Source of the DNA: Ornithodoros turicata
Lineage: Eukaryota > Arthropoda > Arachnida > Ixodida > Argasidae
NCBI RefSeq assembly: GCF_037126465.1
Contig: NC_088201.1
Location: 63,262,879 to 63,326,878 of the forward strand
Length of the DNA: 64,000 nucleotides
Direction of reading: 5' to 3'
A model generated the notes under the pieces. It saw nothing but the letters and a program-made list of their open reading frames with translations, did not search any database and was not told the origin of the DNA. Shown here piece by piece: positions 1-11,457 of the stretch. The first letter of the stretch is position 1. Each line of letters opens with the position of its first letter. The position numbers and the translations under genes are program-made.

Positions 1-122
1 ACAGGCAACATTTATGCTGGATATACATGAAGCGGATTAATGAACATGCAGCGTTGCATGCTGATGGAAAATATGCATTTGCAATACAATTCACGTCCTA
101 ACCATCAGTGTTCTGTTGACAG

Positions 123-3100
123 CTGGTCGGAGGCTACGGCAACGATAATGACACTACTAAGATACTAGACACGTTCGACATCTACGGCCTGCCAGTCGCC
201 AATCCGGACGGCTACGAGCACACACACAAATATGTAAGTTTATACAGAGAGCCAGAACGTGGAACCATGTTGTTAGAAACCACTTTCGTGACCGTACCAT
301 ATACTGTAGAACCCTTCAATTTCGATGCCCCAATGTTTCGCGAGTACGGCGCAGAGCTCTTTTGGATTCTGCATGGATGCGCGAATTTATGACTCTTATT
401 GGTTCGTTTCGCGATAAGTCTGAGATTACCCGTATACCACGCTTGATAAAATCGGCATTGCGCATCTCTGTGCTGTAAAGTAATTTGAACGCTTGTTGGT
501 AACCTGAGCAACCAGCTGTAAAAATAAAAGTTGGCGATTGCAGCACAGTTTCTGAAGTGTCAAATCCCGATCGAAATTTTCGCGTGCCCTTAAAATTGGC
601 AAAATCTGCGAAAATGCGCTGGCGAACATTATGGGTTTTAGAGGTAATTACCGTATTTTCACGCGTATTAGCCGCGGCTTATGCGCGATTTATTTTTTTT
701 GCGGACGCTCTGCGGCTTATCCGTGGGTGCGGCTTATCTGGTGACTATTTTTCCCTGGTACTTTCCCCATACCGCGGGTTAAACGAAAGAGCCGACAGTG
801 CCTCATGTTTTTCGGAACAGGACCGCCCTGCCAGTGCACGAACAATACCGAACAGGGGCGGATCCACTCCACATTCGAGTGGACTAACCCGTCAATCCAC
901 CAAAAACACGCAACAAGGGCACAATCCGATCTTAGTAGAACACTAGAACTGACCTCCTTATATACATCATGCCGACACCGGAATGTGGACAGGGTTTATG
1001 GCCGTCCCCACAGTCTCCTTTGTCGGCAGACCCACAGGAAGGGTTCAATACACCTGTCATCGGGATAAAACCTGGTCAGCTAAGCGCCAGTTCTCATTTG
1101 ACGAGAGCAGCAGCATTCGTGGACACGGGCACGGCAGTTAGAGGTGAGGCATGGCTCCAACGCTGAGGCATAGCCACGACAGCGGCTTCAAACTAACAGT
1201 CGTCGACTTCGCGGACAAGTACGGGAACAGGGCAGCTGGCAGGGAGTACGGCGCTGACGAGCGTTGAGCGTCTCTGTTGATTTTGTATGTGCATCACTGG
1301 TTTAGCGCACAAAGCAGTCGCGTCGTATTACCCGCGGCTTATCTGCGAGTGCGGCTTATCTACAAAAACATTTTCAAAATGTATCTAAAAACGAGTCCTG
1401 CGGCTTATCTGCGGTGCGGCTAATACGCGTGAAAATACGGTACAGACGATTTCTATGCGTTTTACGTATGCCAGAACCGCGCTTTCTGGTGGAGAGACAA
1501 ACACGACCCCCAAATCTGCCCTTTTTGGGGGAACGATTTCCCTCGCCTTTTTTTGCGCGGCGCGCTTTCTGAAAAACGGCAACGACGTCAGCGCACCGGA
1601 AGGAACAGATGTTGTCATTGCGCCGAACTTTTATCCTTCACAATTAAGCAGTTCATTTGAAAAAATAAAATAATTAGGGTAACGCCCCAGGAGGGCGCTA
1701 GTGCGGCCATGAGGCGCCTCACTTGAACTAGAATCGCTATTTATTATTACCGAAAAAAAGGGGGAATTTCCCTGCTTTATAAAATCCTGTCTATGGTCCC
1801 TGCATATTCGTCTTTTTTCTCATTCAGAACCGCTTGTGGAGGAAGACCCGGTCTACAACGTCCAGTTACTTTTGCCGTGGTGCAGACCCAAATCGAAATT
1901 TTGGCTATCAGTGGTACAGTGAGTATGCACATGCCTTCTGGTAGTGGTTAGGGTGGCCGCTTTCCACTTCGAGACTGGGAGGTGACACGGGCTGTCACCG
2001 GCTGTGCTGTCTGAGGTTTTTCCTGGGTTTTCCGAAGACTTTCCAAACCAATGTTGGCACGGTTCCCCCTGAAGTCGGCCCAGGACGCATACTAACCCCT
2101 CTGTCCCCCACTCCTTCCCGCTGTCCTCTCTCCATCTGTCCACGTCTGTACGCCGCTCATAGACACAGTTGCTTCGCGGAGCTAACACGGAATTTAAAAA
2201 CAACACATACCTTCTGCGCAACTTAATACGATACACCATATATCCATTGGAGAGAACTCGTGGAGAAACGATTGGGGGCACGCGTGGCGAAACGTACGAC
2301 ACTGGGCGTCTTCCGTACTTGTTTGTAGCACAAATCCCCTTGCTCATGAAACTGCCTAGAAGCGCGGGAATATGGATGGGTGAGCTGCGATTACCCGGAA
2401 ACATCAAGGCGGGCAATGCCAACGCCATCTAGAGCAAACAGGATTTGTTGAACTCCGTACTTCCCATGATCCCAGGGTATCCTTTCAGCCATACTTTTCA
2501 GTAGCTGTGGCCATAGAAACGGGCCACTAATTGGTCTAGACTGCATTGGCAAGAACCAGCTGCTGCACTTGTGTTTCTTCTTTGTATTCTTATTTGTTTG
2601 CCCGCGAGATGACAGCGACATATCCTTCTTCGGCAGCTGGCGGCTCAAGCAATCGCCCATGTTCGGAGATCTACGCTGGTAGTAAAGCGTTCTCAGAGCC
2701 AGAGACAAAGGCAATCTCCAACTTCATCTACGCCAGAAGGAAAGAGATGCTGGCCTACGTTACGTTCCACTCCTATTCCCAACTATGGCTTACGCCGTGG
2801 GGATTTACGCCCACTTTGCCAAAGACCTACAGAGAACTTGTAAGGCGTAGTTTTCGTAGGTTCCCCAGAAAGATTTCCCGCACAGAAAGCCGGTGGGAGT
2901 GCTGAACTGGGACATTCCTTCATTGCAGGAGCGAGTAGCAAGAATCGCAACGGAAGCCCTGAAGCAAGTGCATGGGACGCAATATACCGTGGGAACGTCA
3001 ACGAACCTACTGTGTAAGACGAATGACAGTTTCTGTTCGCTAGCGCTTTATTGAGTTATATTTGTGTGCGCAATTTCTTGGCAGAGTTCACAATTTAGAC

Positions 3101-4747
3101 ACACAAACGAGCAAGCCGATCTTAGTGTGGCGAATCTTTAATCTCTATAACAATAAGCATGCAGGGTGTCCCACAAAACGTGTAACATTATAATTGAAGA
3201 ACTACGCCACCTAGAATCATGAGGTCAACGGCGTTTGTTCTTATTAGGTTTTTGCCACCTCCGGATGTGAATGCCGTACAACGTAAGTTTAATTATGTAA
3301 ATTTTCGCGTACTGAACTATATTTATAAATTCGTTTTTATTTTTCAAATTCCGTGTTAGCGCCGCAAAGCAACTGTGGCTATATATGAGCGGCGTACAGA
3401 CGCGAACTGAACTTGGAAATTTGCCAAGTAAAGGTCACTTTTTTTTCCCCCGCATCAATGTGAAGAGCGTGCCGAATTTACTCCAATAATGATAATTGAA
3501 GGAACATTGAGGAGCTATCACATCGGAAAAAATAGCTGAACATCATGCTCTACGGAGCTCCCAGAGGATAGTGCGCGACCAATTTTTCAGCACAGTCGTT
3601 GTCAGTCCGACTAAAGGAGGTTTGATACACAGCCCACACCGGCGTCGTAGAAAAAGATAACACAGACATGACTTATCACGTCGTGGCTTCCCCTGTGATC
3701 ATGCCTTCCTTCTCCCAATTTCAGGAACTGTCACGTTTTCTACTATCAGTCTGTGGGCTGAGTTTGCGACCTCCTGTCGTCGGACTGACCGCAACTGCGC
3801 TCAAAAAGTCGTCGCGCGATATACTCGGGTGCTCCGAAACGCAAGATGTTCGGCTATTTTTTCCAATGGGATAGCTCCTGAATATCGATATCAATTATTA
3901 TGAATTTGAGTAAATTGGGCACACTCCCTTCATATTGGTGGAGCAAAAAAAGTGACCTTTAGTTGGCAAATTTCCGAGTTCAGGTCGCAAAAAATTACAT
4001 AATTAAATTTAGGTTACATGGGATTCATATCTAGAGGTGGCAAAAACCTAGTAAGAACAAGCAGCATGATTCTAGGTGCCGTAGTTTTTCAATTATAATT
4101 CAGTGGCACGTTTTCTGGGACACCCTGTATATCCTTGCACACACACGCACACACACGCTCCTGAGAATTAAATGATTCAGGACTAGCGCCGGAGGTCTTG
4201 TTTGTCGCGGAAAATTTGGTAGGCGACGCGGACACCCATGAAGCGTCTTGACCCTTTTGGTTGCGTTGCCGCAGAGACACAATCCTTCACAGTCGCCTGG
4301 ATGGTGTAGGTTCTGACGAGGCTGGGCCCTGCAGAGTTTTGGAGATATGTTGATATTGTCAAAAAAAAAAATTAGGAGAGTTGAGTTTGAATGCGTTTGG
4401 ATATATGTAAAGAAGAAGAGAATACAGTCTCCTACCGCTGTCAGGCTGTGCCTATTGTGATCATCCAAGTGTATTCTGCAAAGGTTTACAATATTGACAG
4501 TTCAACGAGCCAGTAAAAAAGCAAGCAAGAAAAGTGTATTTTTTCTTCTTCCTTTGCAGATGTGGCATCCGGCGGTTCTGACGACTGGGCACACGGCGAG
4601 GCACACATCCCATTTTCGTACACCGTCGAACTACGTGACAAAGGAAGATATGGCTTCATGCTACCGAGGGAACAAATTATTCCAACGGGAGAGGAAACGT
4701 GGGCTGGCATCAAGGCCATGCTCCTCGAACTGGTCAACAAAGTCTAA
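123..4747 (+). CDS. Zinc carboxypeptidase (M14A), B-type specificity, C-terminal five exons
   Basis: Secreted metallocarboxypeptidase that removes C-terminal basic residues; in blood-feeding arthropods such enzymes usually act in digestion. Five coding exons with GT-AG introns and matching phases are visible: 123-233, 1828-1918, 2637-2839, 2929-3013 and 4560-4747 (stop TAA), together 225 residues. Upstream exons with the propeptide and zinc ligands H69/E72 lie left of the window. In bovine CPA numbering I see R127 (NRLWRKTRS), N144/R145 (DPNRNF), H196/Y198 (FHSYSQ), Y248 (built across the 3013/4560 junction) and the catalytic Glu (VELRD). Both cysteines of the C138-C161 disulfide are present. 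Residue 255 is Asp (SGGSDDW), the feature that makes carboxypeptidase B select Lys/Arg. There is one extra residue between that site and the catalytic Glu. Introns carry a TIR element, a SINE and a foldback element. The family call is firm; digestive role is inference. Confidence 0.93.
234..650. other. Intron sequence, nothing recognised
   Basis: Carboxypeptidase intron between the exon ending at 233 and a TIR element. I see no coding similarity or repeat structure here. Confidence 0.5.
651..1440. mobile_element. Non-autonomous DNA transposon with 25-bp perfect TIRs and TA duplication
   Basis: The ends 651-675 and 1416-1440 are exact inverted repeats of 25 bp, beginning CCGTATTTTCACGCGTATTA. 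The element is bounded on both sides by TA (649-650 and 1441-1442). Subterminal copies of a CGGCTTATCTGCG-like motif follow both ends. No transposase frame is recognisable in the 790 bp, so this is a MITE or deletion derivative. The TA target suggests Tc1/mariner or a related TA-targeting family; superfamily is not certain. It sits in a carboxypeptidase intron. Confidence 0.8.
1443..1827. other. Intron sequence before exon 1828
   Basis: Unremarkable intron sequence ending in a pyrimidine tract and CAG acceptor at 1827. No further element recognised. Confidence 0.5.
1941..2204 (+). mobile_element. tRNA-derived SINE (family 1), + orientation
   Basis: Shares its body with the copy at 16128-16430 (reverse orientation), including the segments around GGTTTTTCCTGGGTTTTCCG and the end GCGGAGCTAACACGGAATTT. 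Flanked by a 12-bp target duplication, ACATGCCTTCTG (1929-1940) and ACATACCTTCTG (2205-2216), one mismatch. The tRNA-like head is truncated or decayed compared with the 16 kb and 8 kb copies. It begins 23 bp past the end of the carboxypeptidase exon ending at 1918. Confidence 0.85.
3162..4127. mobile_element. Foldback element with CAGGGTGTCCCA ends
   Basis: Ends are CAGGGTGTCCCACAAAACGT at 3162 and its near-perfect inverse ending at 4127. The inverted similarity continues inward for several hundred bases, for example the gtttttgccacctc segments near 3250 and 4040 and the aagtgacctttagttggcaaa segments near 3430 and 3965. The two arms therefore form one long imperfect hairpin with a loop near 3560-3830. 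No transposase is present. CAGGGTGT ends are typical of mariner-like elements of arthropods; TA follows on the right but the left flank is TG. The left arm carries a SINE fragment. Confidence 0.75.
3333..3412 (-). repeat. SINE family 1 tail fragment nested in foldback arm
   Basis: The stretch from TTTTTATTTTTCAAATTCCG through GTTAGCGCCGCAAAGCAACT and on to the GCGGCGTACAGACG end matches the 3' part of the SINEs at 1941 and 16128. It interrupts the left arm of the foldback element and is absent from the right arm, so it inserted later. Confidence 0.7.
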
Positions 4748-5001
4748 ACCACCGGACATTCAGCTCTTTACATACATGTGATGACATGCGCGGTTTAATT
4801 TATTTATTTACATAAACGGAACTGAGCCAGGATACGGTTTTATTTATTCAGTTTATCATGAAAAAATGAGGTAGGGCCACATAGGAAATAGTGACGGTGC
4901 CGCAGCTCTGACTCTCTATGAGTTCACCGACAACTGCACAGGTCGATGTATATGTAGTCCCAGAAACTATCGTCGTTATCGTTGTTTGTTACCCGTGACC
5001 A
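4748..5001. other. 3' flank of carboxypeptidase gene
   Basis: A/T-rich sequence after the stop codon. ATTAAA near 5000 and several TTTATTTATT stretches could serve in 3'-end formation, but no canonical AATAAA was seen on the + strand directly downstream. Confidence 0.35.
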
Positions 5002-6440
5002 TTAAAGGCTCGACGGAGATAAATTATGCGCTGTAACAGAAGTCCCCTGGACTGGGTCTGTGGCTAACGGGTAAGGAAAACAACAAACAATCGCTGCAGT
5101 GGCTGCCATAGCAGACTGGAGTGGTTTTCGTACGGTGTCGCGTGTCGTGCGGATGAAGACTTGCGAACAGGTGGTCAGATCAGGGTGTTGGTAGCTGCTG
5201 GCGGAGCGTGATAGGCGGGAGGGGCATGGGCTTAACGGACACATGACTTGACGAAGCCGAGAAACATAGTCCGAGGCACAGTTTGGACAGCCGACCGAAA
5301 GTGGGCACAACAGCTCTCCGGCAAGTCGCAGTGGTGTGCCATAGACGAGCTCGGCCACAGAACATCCCAGGTCGGACTTGAAGGCGGCGCATAAGATCAA
5401 TAGGGCGACCGGGGTGCCCTCGGGCCATGGGATCTGCGGTGAGGCGCGGAGCGCAACTTTGAGTTGTCGGTGTAGCCGCTCGACCAGTCCGTTGGAACTC
5501 GGAAGCAGGATGGTAATCCATGGTCCGGATTCGTTTGGTGTCGAGAGAGTTGGTGAGAGTGGCAAATATAACGCGGACTCGAACTGTCGACCGCGGTCTG
5601 TCGTGACGATGGACGGCGTGCCAAAGCGAGATATCCAGGTAGTAACGAGGGCTGCTGCTACCATGGAGGCGGTCGCGTCAGAAACAGGATCGGCTTCGGG
5701 CCGGCGGGTAAAACCATGAACGGCTCCGGGTAAAACGGTCAATCATGGTGAGTATGTGAGTAACCTTGACTGGTCGATGTGGATGTGGTCGAAATGCCCG
5801 TTAGGTGGCAGAAAGATTGAAGCCGGCAAGCGGGTGTGACGCTGGACCTTGTAGCGCTGGCACGGTACGCATGCGCGAACCCAGAGTCTGACGTCCGAAT
5901 TCAGTCCAGGCTAGACATATCGTGTACCAATGAACCGTTGGGTGGCGCGGATGCCAGGGTGGCGTAGATCATGGAAGTGATGAAAGATAGCATGACGCAG
6001 CATGAAGGGGACAAAAGGTCTGGGTGAAGATTCCGACGTGTCGCAGGTGACAGGTGTCGAAGCGCGAGGGAGAGCAACGTCTTCAAGCCGGAGGCTTGTC
6101 GAGGTGGGGCTGGCGCGGATGTGGGCGAGTTCATCGGATACGGGCGAGTCTGTGGACGTCGCGAGAGAGGATGGTTTGGCGGGTGACAGCAGAGGCGCGG
6201 CTCAGCGCGTCGGCCACACGCTTATTGACACCACTGACGTGCTAGATGTCGGTGGAAAATTTGGATAAGGAGAGCTCTCTGATTTCTCGTGGTGTACATC
6301 CAGTGCCGGCATACGTGCGAGGCTTGTGGTCTGTATCAGGTGGTAAATGGGCGGCCCTCCAGAAAATGATGGCGCGAAGTTCCTTTCCAAAGGTGCGACA
6401 GCGTGTTTCGGCCGGCTTGAACTGTGGGAACTGCCGCCTC
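5002..6440 (-). pseudogene. Ty3/gypsy pol remnant (RNase H end to integrase), decayed
   Basis: Minus-strand remains of an LTR retrotransposon polyprotein. In order: an RNase H tail near 6440-6280 with HLPPDTDHK, a VADALSR-like linker near 6230-6200, an integrase zinc-binding region near 5980-5840 with HPGIRATQRL and CVPCQRYKVQRHTR, then the catalytic core in the frame 5742-5002 with FGTPSIVTTDRGRQFES and NGLVERLHRQLKVAL. The final part reads KSDLGCSVAELVYGTPLRL, a usual C-terminal signature of Ty3/gypsy integrases. Several frameshifts and stops break the reading, including one just before the core. No gag, protease or LTR was found at either edge. It is a different lineage from the element at 36-40 kb. 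Confidence 0.8.
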
Positions 6441-6449
6441 AACGGCTAA

Positions 6450-6852
6450 GGCGTGGAGAAAAGCAACCGCGCATAAAAAGGGAATCTGAGTTCCCTGGCC
6501 AATCACGAGCCAAATTAATTAATCCCACGCTACCCAAGCTATAGGCTGTATTCGTTGGCTGTCACCATTCTCGGGGAACTGGAATGGATAGGATTGAACA
6601 GAATATTCCCTAGCGACCTACCATCAACATAATGGTTTTTGCGCCCACTTTTATCGGCACCATCTGGACGGAGAGGGCCATGTCGAGAAGACGCAGAACA
6701 GCAGAACCCACGGCAGAACCGCTTGCTTGGGTAGCAGAAGAGATGGCCAACATAACAGTTTGTTGGAACAGACGGTCGGTATTATACGTATTTTGATTAT
6801 GAAACATGGCAAGATTGGAATCAAGAATGGGCAAACGTGGTGAACCTTCATT
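6450..6852. other. No feature recognised
   Basis: Between the gypsy remnant and a Tigger fragment. A 75-codon minus-strand frame at 6610-6834 is open but matches nothing I know. Confidence 0.4.
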
Positions 6853-7090
6853 AGTATATGACCCCCGTTAATCTGACCTGCTCACTTTATGGCCGTTTTC
6901 CTTGGGAACCGCCATGAACATCCACCTCGTTACAGTTCGGCTTATCCGACAAAGACAGAGATTTGTGTCACGAGTATGGTCAAACACATGTATTACCCTC
7001 CCAATATTATCCGCGGCACTTGTCCCTCAAACGGCCCCCAAGGAGAGGCTAGCAAGTAGATTTCGGGTGACTCCTGATGTTGCTGACCTC
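6853..7090 (-). repeat. Tigger/pogo-like right-end fragment
   Basis: Reverse-orientation homologue of 53815-54150. Shared stretches include GACCCCCGTTAATCTGAC at the outer end, GGGAACCG, TATCCGACAAAGAC and the inner GCTGACCTCGGGA. It stops where the large inverted-repeat element begins. Confidence 0.6.
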
Positions 7091-8237
7091 GGGATTGGCT
7101 AGTTCCATCTCAAATCGAACAATCCGGTACACTTGATGTCTCGAATGAACGGGGAAAAATATATGTCGAAGCCATCGGTGAGTTAGGAGAAATAAACGCT
7201 TTCGGAATTCTCTGCGCTGCGCGGTTTGGAAAATAGGAGAGGAGGAAAAAACTGCCTCTCAGAAGACGATGTCGTCGCGCGCAGGTTTGAGCGTTCCCTA
7301 CAAGGCTATTTATTGTCGCATTGTAGTAATTTCTTCATCTGGCTTTAGACCACCTAGGGCACAATAGGCTTCTGGATTGGCAGTGCTGTGTCGGTTTTTG
7401 TTTGTCTGCAAAAAAATATCAAAGTTGACTCAAAGCGCCGAAAAGCACCATATGCACTGCAACTTTGCGGGCGATGTAAGAAACGGATAAGATCGAGTTT
7501 TATGCCGTTTAATTTGTCATTCATGGGGCTATCGAATTATATATAATTTGTTACTCTACTCTGTCAGGAACGTAACCGACACCTCTTTAAGTAGCACCAT
7601 ACCACCGAAAAATGACCAATCAAAATTGGGACTTGATCAGTAGGCGCACTGTGAATTTTTTGCCAACCCTATACGCGGAGCGCATTCAGGCGGTGGTACC
7701 GTGTCCCGCGTGTTGCAAAATCCAATTTTCCAAAGGGACTTTCAACTTCTTCACATGAAAGTAATTGCTACAGTTTGGAGCCGTTCCGATCGTTTATGTT
7801 CATAACAGTGCTGTAATCGCTGAATGTAGATTGTGGAACAACCAGATGTGTTAGGACTTTTTTGCGGGATGTCGCACATGCATTGTGAGTGCTGGGAGCC
7901 CGTGAAGAACAGAATGCTTTTACATCTTTGTAAGAGGTATATCTGTTCAGGGTGAACAAGCATATTTACTGTACACATTAGGGTGATTATAAACAAGCAT
8001 ATTTACTGTACACATTATGTCAGGAGAGACGCAGTGACTTCCAGCATGCTTTAAAGTAGCACAGAAGTCATTTTTAACACCCAGTTTTCTTCCAATAAAA
8101 CTGTTAAGTAGGCCATTAAGATGCACCATGCGAAGTAATTTACACCACAGTGTCATAATTATCGCAGAAATTGAATTTAAAATACGCCGCAAAAAGCGAC
8201 CGTGCGCAACGGTGGTGAAGAGCAGTACCAGCCTGTG

Positions 8238-8544
8238 GAGGAGGAGGAGGAGTGTCGTTGGGAGGAACCCGAGAGGTCTGCCTGCCTGATTAGGCGGCAT
8301 GTTTCTCGGGAAGGGAAAGGTGGAGGAGAGGAAAGGGTGAAGTGGAAGACCGAGCGGAATCCGCTCGGGGGAAGGATAGCTGCGTCCATGGGCCGACTTC
8401 AGGGGAACTGTGCCGGCATACGCCTATTACACATCTGAGGGAAACCCAGGAAAAACCCCAGACGGCACAGCCGGCCCGCGGATTCGAACCGCGGACCTCC
8501 CAGTCTCCAAGCGCACGCGTTACCGCTGCGCCACCGGAGCTGGT
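8238..8544 (-). mobile_element. tRNA-derived SINE (family 2 head), minus orientation
   Basis: Exact 13-bp target duplication GTACCAGCCTGTG at 8225-8237 and 8545-8557. Read on the minus strand, the 5' end is tRNA-like, with A-box TGGCGCAGCGGT and B-box GGTTCGAATCC. It is followed by the body shared with family 1 (GGCCGGCTGTGCCGTCTG, AGTTCCCCTGAAGTCGGCCC) and a CTCCTCCTCC tail. The head differs from the 16 kb copy, so the same body has been joined to different tRNA heads. Confidence 0.9.
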
Positions 8545-9380
8545 GTACCAGCCTGTGATCTGCCTGGAACCTCGCGCTGACGCTATAAGGAGAACGCTCG
8601 CTGATTGGCCTAGAGAAATGTTGTCTGCTACTCCGCTGTCGTCTGCTACTCGGCTGTTCGGGGTTCCGATAAAGCCTTTCTCCTTGCTCGGTAATGCTTC
8701 GGCCGCTCCTTCTATCCCCTCAGGGAAATCGCTCAGGGAAAACTGGTAAAACAGGTTTACGGCGGCAAAGGGACAAGGCGCTGACCCCCACTGACCGGCA
8801 AACCAGAACGAGTCTCCTTATGCCGTCATCGGTGACGTGCCATCATACCTCCTCATCCTCGTTATAGCTGGAGTGGCGAGTTGAGGGTGAACGCCCGGAG
8901 CTATGTTTATGTGAGTTTTTTTTCTGGGAAACAAATTGCACACATCAAAACCTTTCGCGCTATTCGGTATAATGACACATACACTTTCATTAGATGTCTT
9001 AATCTGAAATTTTTTTGGATGGCTCTCTGTACTCCTTTAAAACATTTCCTTTCCTACGGCTCCATGACCCCGGACGGCGGAAATCGCACAGAGGAAAGTG
9101 TCGTTGTGTAGTGTCTTACGCACACATTCAAGGCTAAGTCATGGTACCTTTTGTGAACCTTGCCGAAACAGCCCGACGGTTCTTCCGTTCGACATGCTGG
9201 GACCATGGGAAAGTCCTAGTCGGATTAACTCTCGGAAGACACCTTGCGCAAAGTTTCGCATCGTTCTACACAAGTACACGGAGTGCCCTTATACAGAGTA
9301 TGTGAAGACATCTGCATTACTGTACTGTGTCGTCCTGGCATCACACCTACCTCAATGGCCTCTTCGTTGTACAGCGCTGA

Positions 9381-9880
9381 CTACAGCCTCATACACAGGA
9401 AAAAAGTGTTTCGGATAAAGAACTTTCGCTTTGCTTCGGAGATCGGCGTATAGCTGCCATTAAGAATGTGGTTCCAGCGGATCAAACCGAAGGCGTAAGA
9501 GAAATGGCCTAGCTGTGCAGATGCTGCTTCAAGTATACTTGACAGCAAAGGTGGTTGAATCACAGCAAGCAGCAATGTAGCCTACATTTGAAGGAAGCTC
9601 ACAGGGTAAGCCCTTTGTGCACCAGCCCGACGTGGTCGAAGAAATCATTGAGTATATATCATCTGAAGCCATTAACGTCACACCGCTGAAGTAAAGAAGG
9701 AAGTCGGTGGAGGTATATGCACAGGGCAAACACTCCGAAATACGTGAAGAAATGGGCAGAAAGGCCGTAAACTGGAAACCGCTTTCGGTGTTGCCTTGCC
9801 AGGGACACCCAGGAGTAACTGCCAGGATTGCAGCGAGTTAGCATGTAACGTGAGAAGAGTCTATGGAGAAAATCTGACAA
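9381..9880 (-). pseudogene. Coding-like remnant in centre of the large TIR element, unassigned
   Basis: Minus-strand frames at 9381-9575, 9529-9729 and 9659-9880 overlap and together read like one protein broken by frameshifts. The middle one contains SGWCTKGLPCELPSNVGYIA. I do not recognise the family. Its position makes a decayed transposase of the surrounding element plausible, but that is inference. Confidence 0.3.
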
Positions 9881-11100
9881 GAACCTGCCATCAACATTAA
9901 CAACAATAACATTAAGGAAAGTGGCTCCTACAACAGCCTAAAGCAGTTCATGACACGAGCACACTCATCCACCCGGGATGCTCTGCATAACTTACGTTAC
10001 CTTCTTACTTTGTCTTCTTCGCTGTCAAGTTGTTTTCATTCTGTGTACTGCAGATATGCTTCGATATGATCACCGTGAACAAATATACCTCTTATAAAGA
10101 CGCAAAAGTATTCTAAAGCATTCTGTCTTTCACGAGTTCCCAGCACTTGCAATCCATGTGTGATATCCCGCAAAAAATGCGAGCACATCTGGTTGCTCCG
10201 CAATCTATATTCAGCGATTACAACACTGTTATGAACATAAACGCTCAGAACGGCTCCAAACTTTAGCAATTACTTTCATGTGAAGACAGAAGTTGAAAGT
10301 CCCTCTGGAAAATTCGATTTTGCAACACACGGGACACGGCGCCAGCGCTTGAATGCGCTCCGCATTTAGGGGTGGCAAAAAATTGACAGTGCGCCTACCG
10401 ATCAAGTCCGAATTTTTAGTTTTCTTCTCTGCATAATCTAAGGGAGTACCTACAACATATAAAATTTTCGAGGCATGTTTTTGGTGGGTTTTTTTAGATA
10501 AAGGCTTCCGAAATTCGTCATTTTTCGGTGGTATGTGCTAGTTAAGGGGGTATCACTCACGTTCCTTACAGAGTAGAGTAACAAATTATAGATAATTCGA
10601 TAGCCCCATGAATGACAAATTAAACGGCATAAAGCTCAATCTTATGCGTTTGTTACATCGCCCGCAAAGTTGCAGTGAATATGGTGCTTTTCGGCGCTTT
10701 GAGTCAACTTTGATATTTTTTTGCAGACAAACAAAAACCGACACAGCACTACCAATCCAGCTGCCTATTGTGCCCTAGGTGATCTAAAGCCAGATCAAGA
10801 AATTACTACAATGCGACAATAAATAGCCTTGTAGGGAACGCTCAAACCTGCGCGCGACGACATCGTCTTCTGAGAGGCAATTTTTTCCTCCTCTCCTATT
10901 TCCCAAACCGCGCAGCGCAGAGAATTCCGAAAGCGTTTATTTCTCCTAACTCACCGATGGCTTCGACATATATTTTTCCCCGTTCATTCGAGACATCAAG
11001 TGTACCGGATTGTTCGATTTGAGATGGAACTAGCCGATTACGGATAGCGCTTCAAGTCACACAGTGCTGCTGATGCACACAGTGCTTTCCGAGAGCAACA

Positions 11101-11173
11101 TACAGTAACCACCACCACCGTTCCCGCAGATTTTGGTCATAAAGCGAATTGTCATACTAACGAGAAACGCACA
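11101..11173 (+). repeat. Tigger/pogo-like left-end fragment
   Basis: Matches 49150-49225 closely through CCGTTCCCGCAGATTTTGGT and GTCATACTAACGAGAAACGC. The terminal bases are degraded. Confidence 0.6.
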
Positions 11174-11457
11174 ATACACTGACCTCAGAGACGGCTTCGG
11201 TGCACAACAGTAACAGCAGCACAGTGTGACCTGGAGTGGAGTGGCGTAGAGGAAAACGGGGAGGTCTGCCTGTAAACACCGACGGCAAGTTTCACCCTCT
11301 GGGAAAGGGGTGGGAGAGGAGGGAGGGAAAGAGAAAGAGAGAGAAGGAAGGAATCAGTCAGGGGTGGTCGGGGTGGCGAAGGTCCAAGGTTGCTGGGGTG
11401 GTCTTAGGGGTCTGGGTGAGTCAGGCAGGCTCTCGGGGTCCGAGCAGGTCCGCGGGG

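Larger units (their letters stand above)
7095..11037. mobile_element. 3.9-kb element with ~0.9-kb terminal inverted repeats
   Basis: 7097-7960 and about 10045-11035 are inverted copies. They match from the outer end (GGCTAGTTCCATCTCAAATC and its inverse ending 11035) through the CCTCTCAGAAGACGATGTCG segment, the GTCGGTTTTTGTTTGTCTGC segment and on to GTTCATAACAGTG. The arms differ by small indels and substitutions and so are not a recent duplication. The ~2.1-kb centre contains a SINE (8238-8544), a duplicated 25-bp stretch near 7957 and 7994, and a minus-strand coding-like region (9381-9880). Target duplication is not obvious. Family unknown; long-TIR DNA transposon is the best description. 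Confidence 0.75.

Noticed and set aside
1853..2428. 191-codon minus-strand open frame
   Set aside because: It runs across a carboxypeptidase exon on the wrong strand and through a SINE; no protein similarity.
5002..5742. Integrase frame considered as a functional or domesticated gene
   Set aside because: Frameshifts occur on both sides of the core and the upstream pol is broken; ordinary decay.
8463..8540. tRNA-like sequence with A and B boxes (also near 16330-16430, 45340-45412, 62210-62268)
   Set aside because: All are heads of SINE copies: three have SINE bodies and exact 13-bp target duplications, and the cloverleafs are degenerate. Not tRNA genes.
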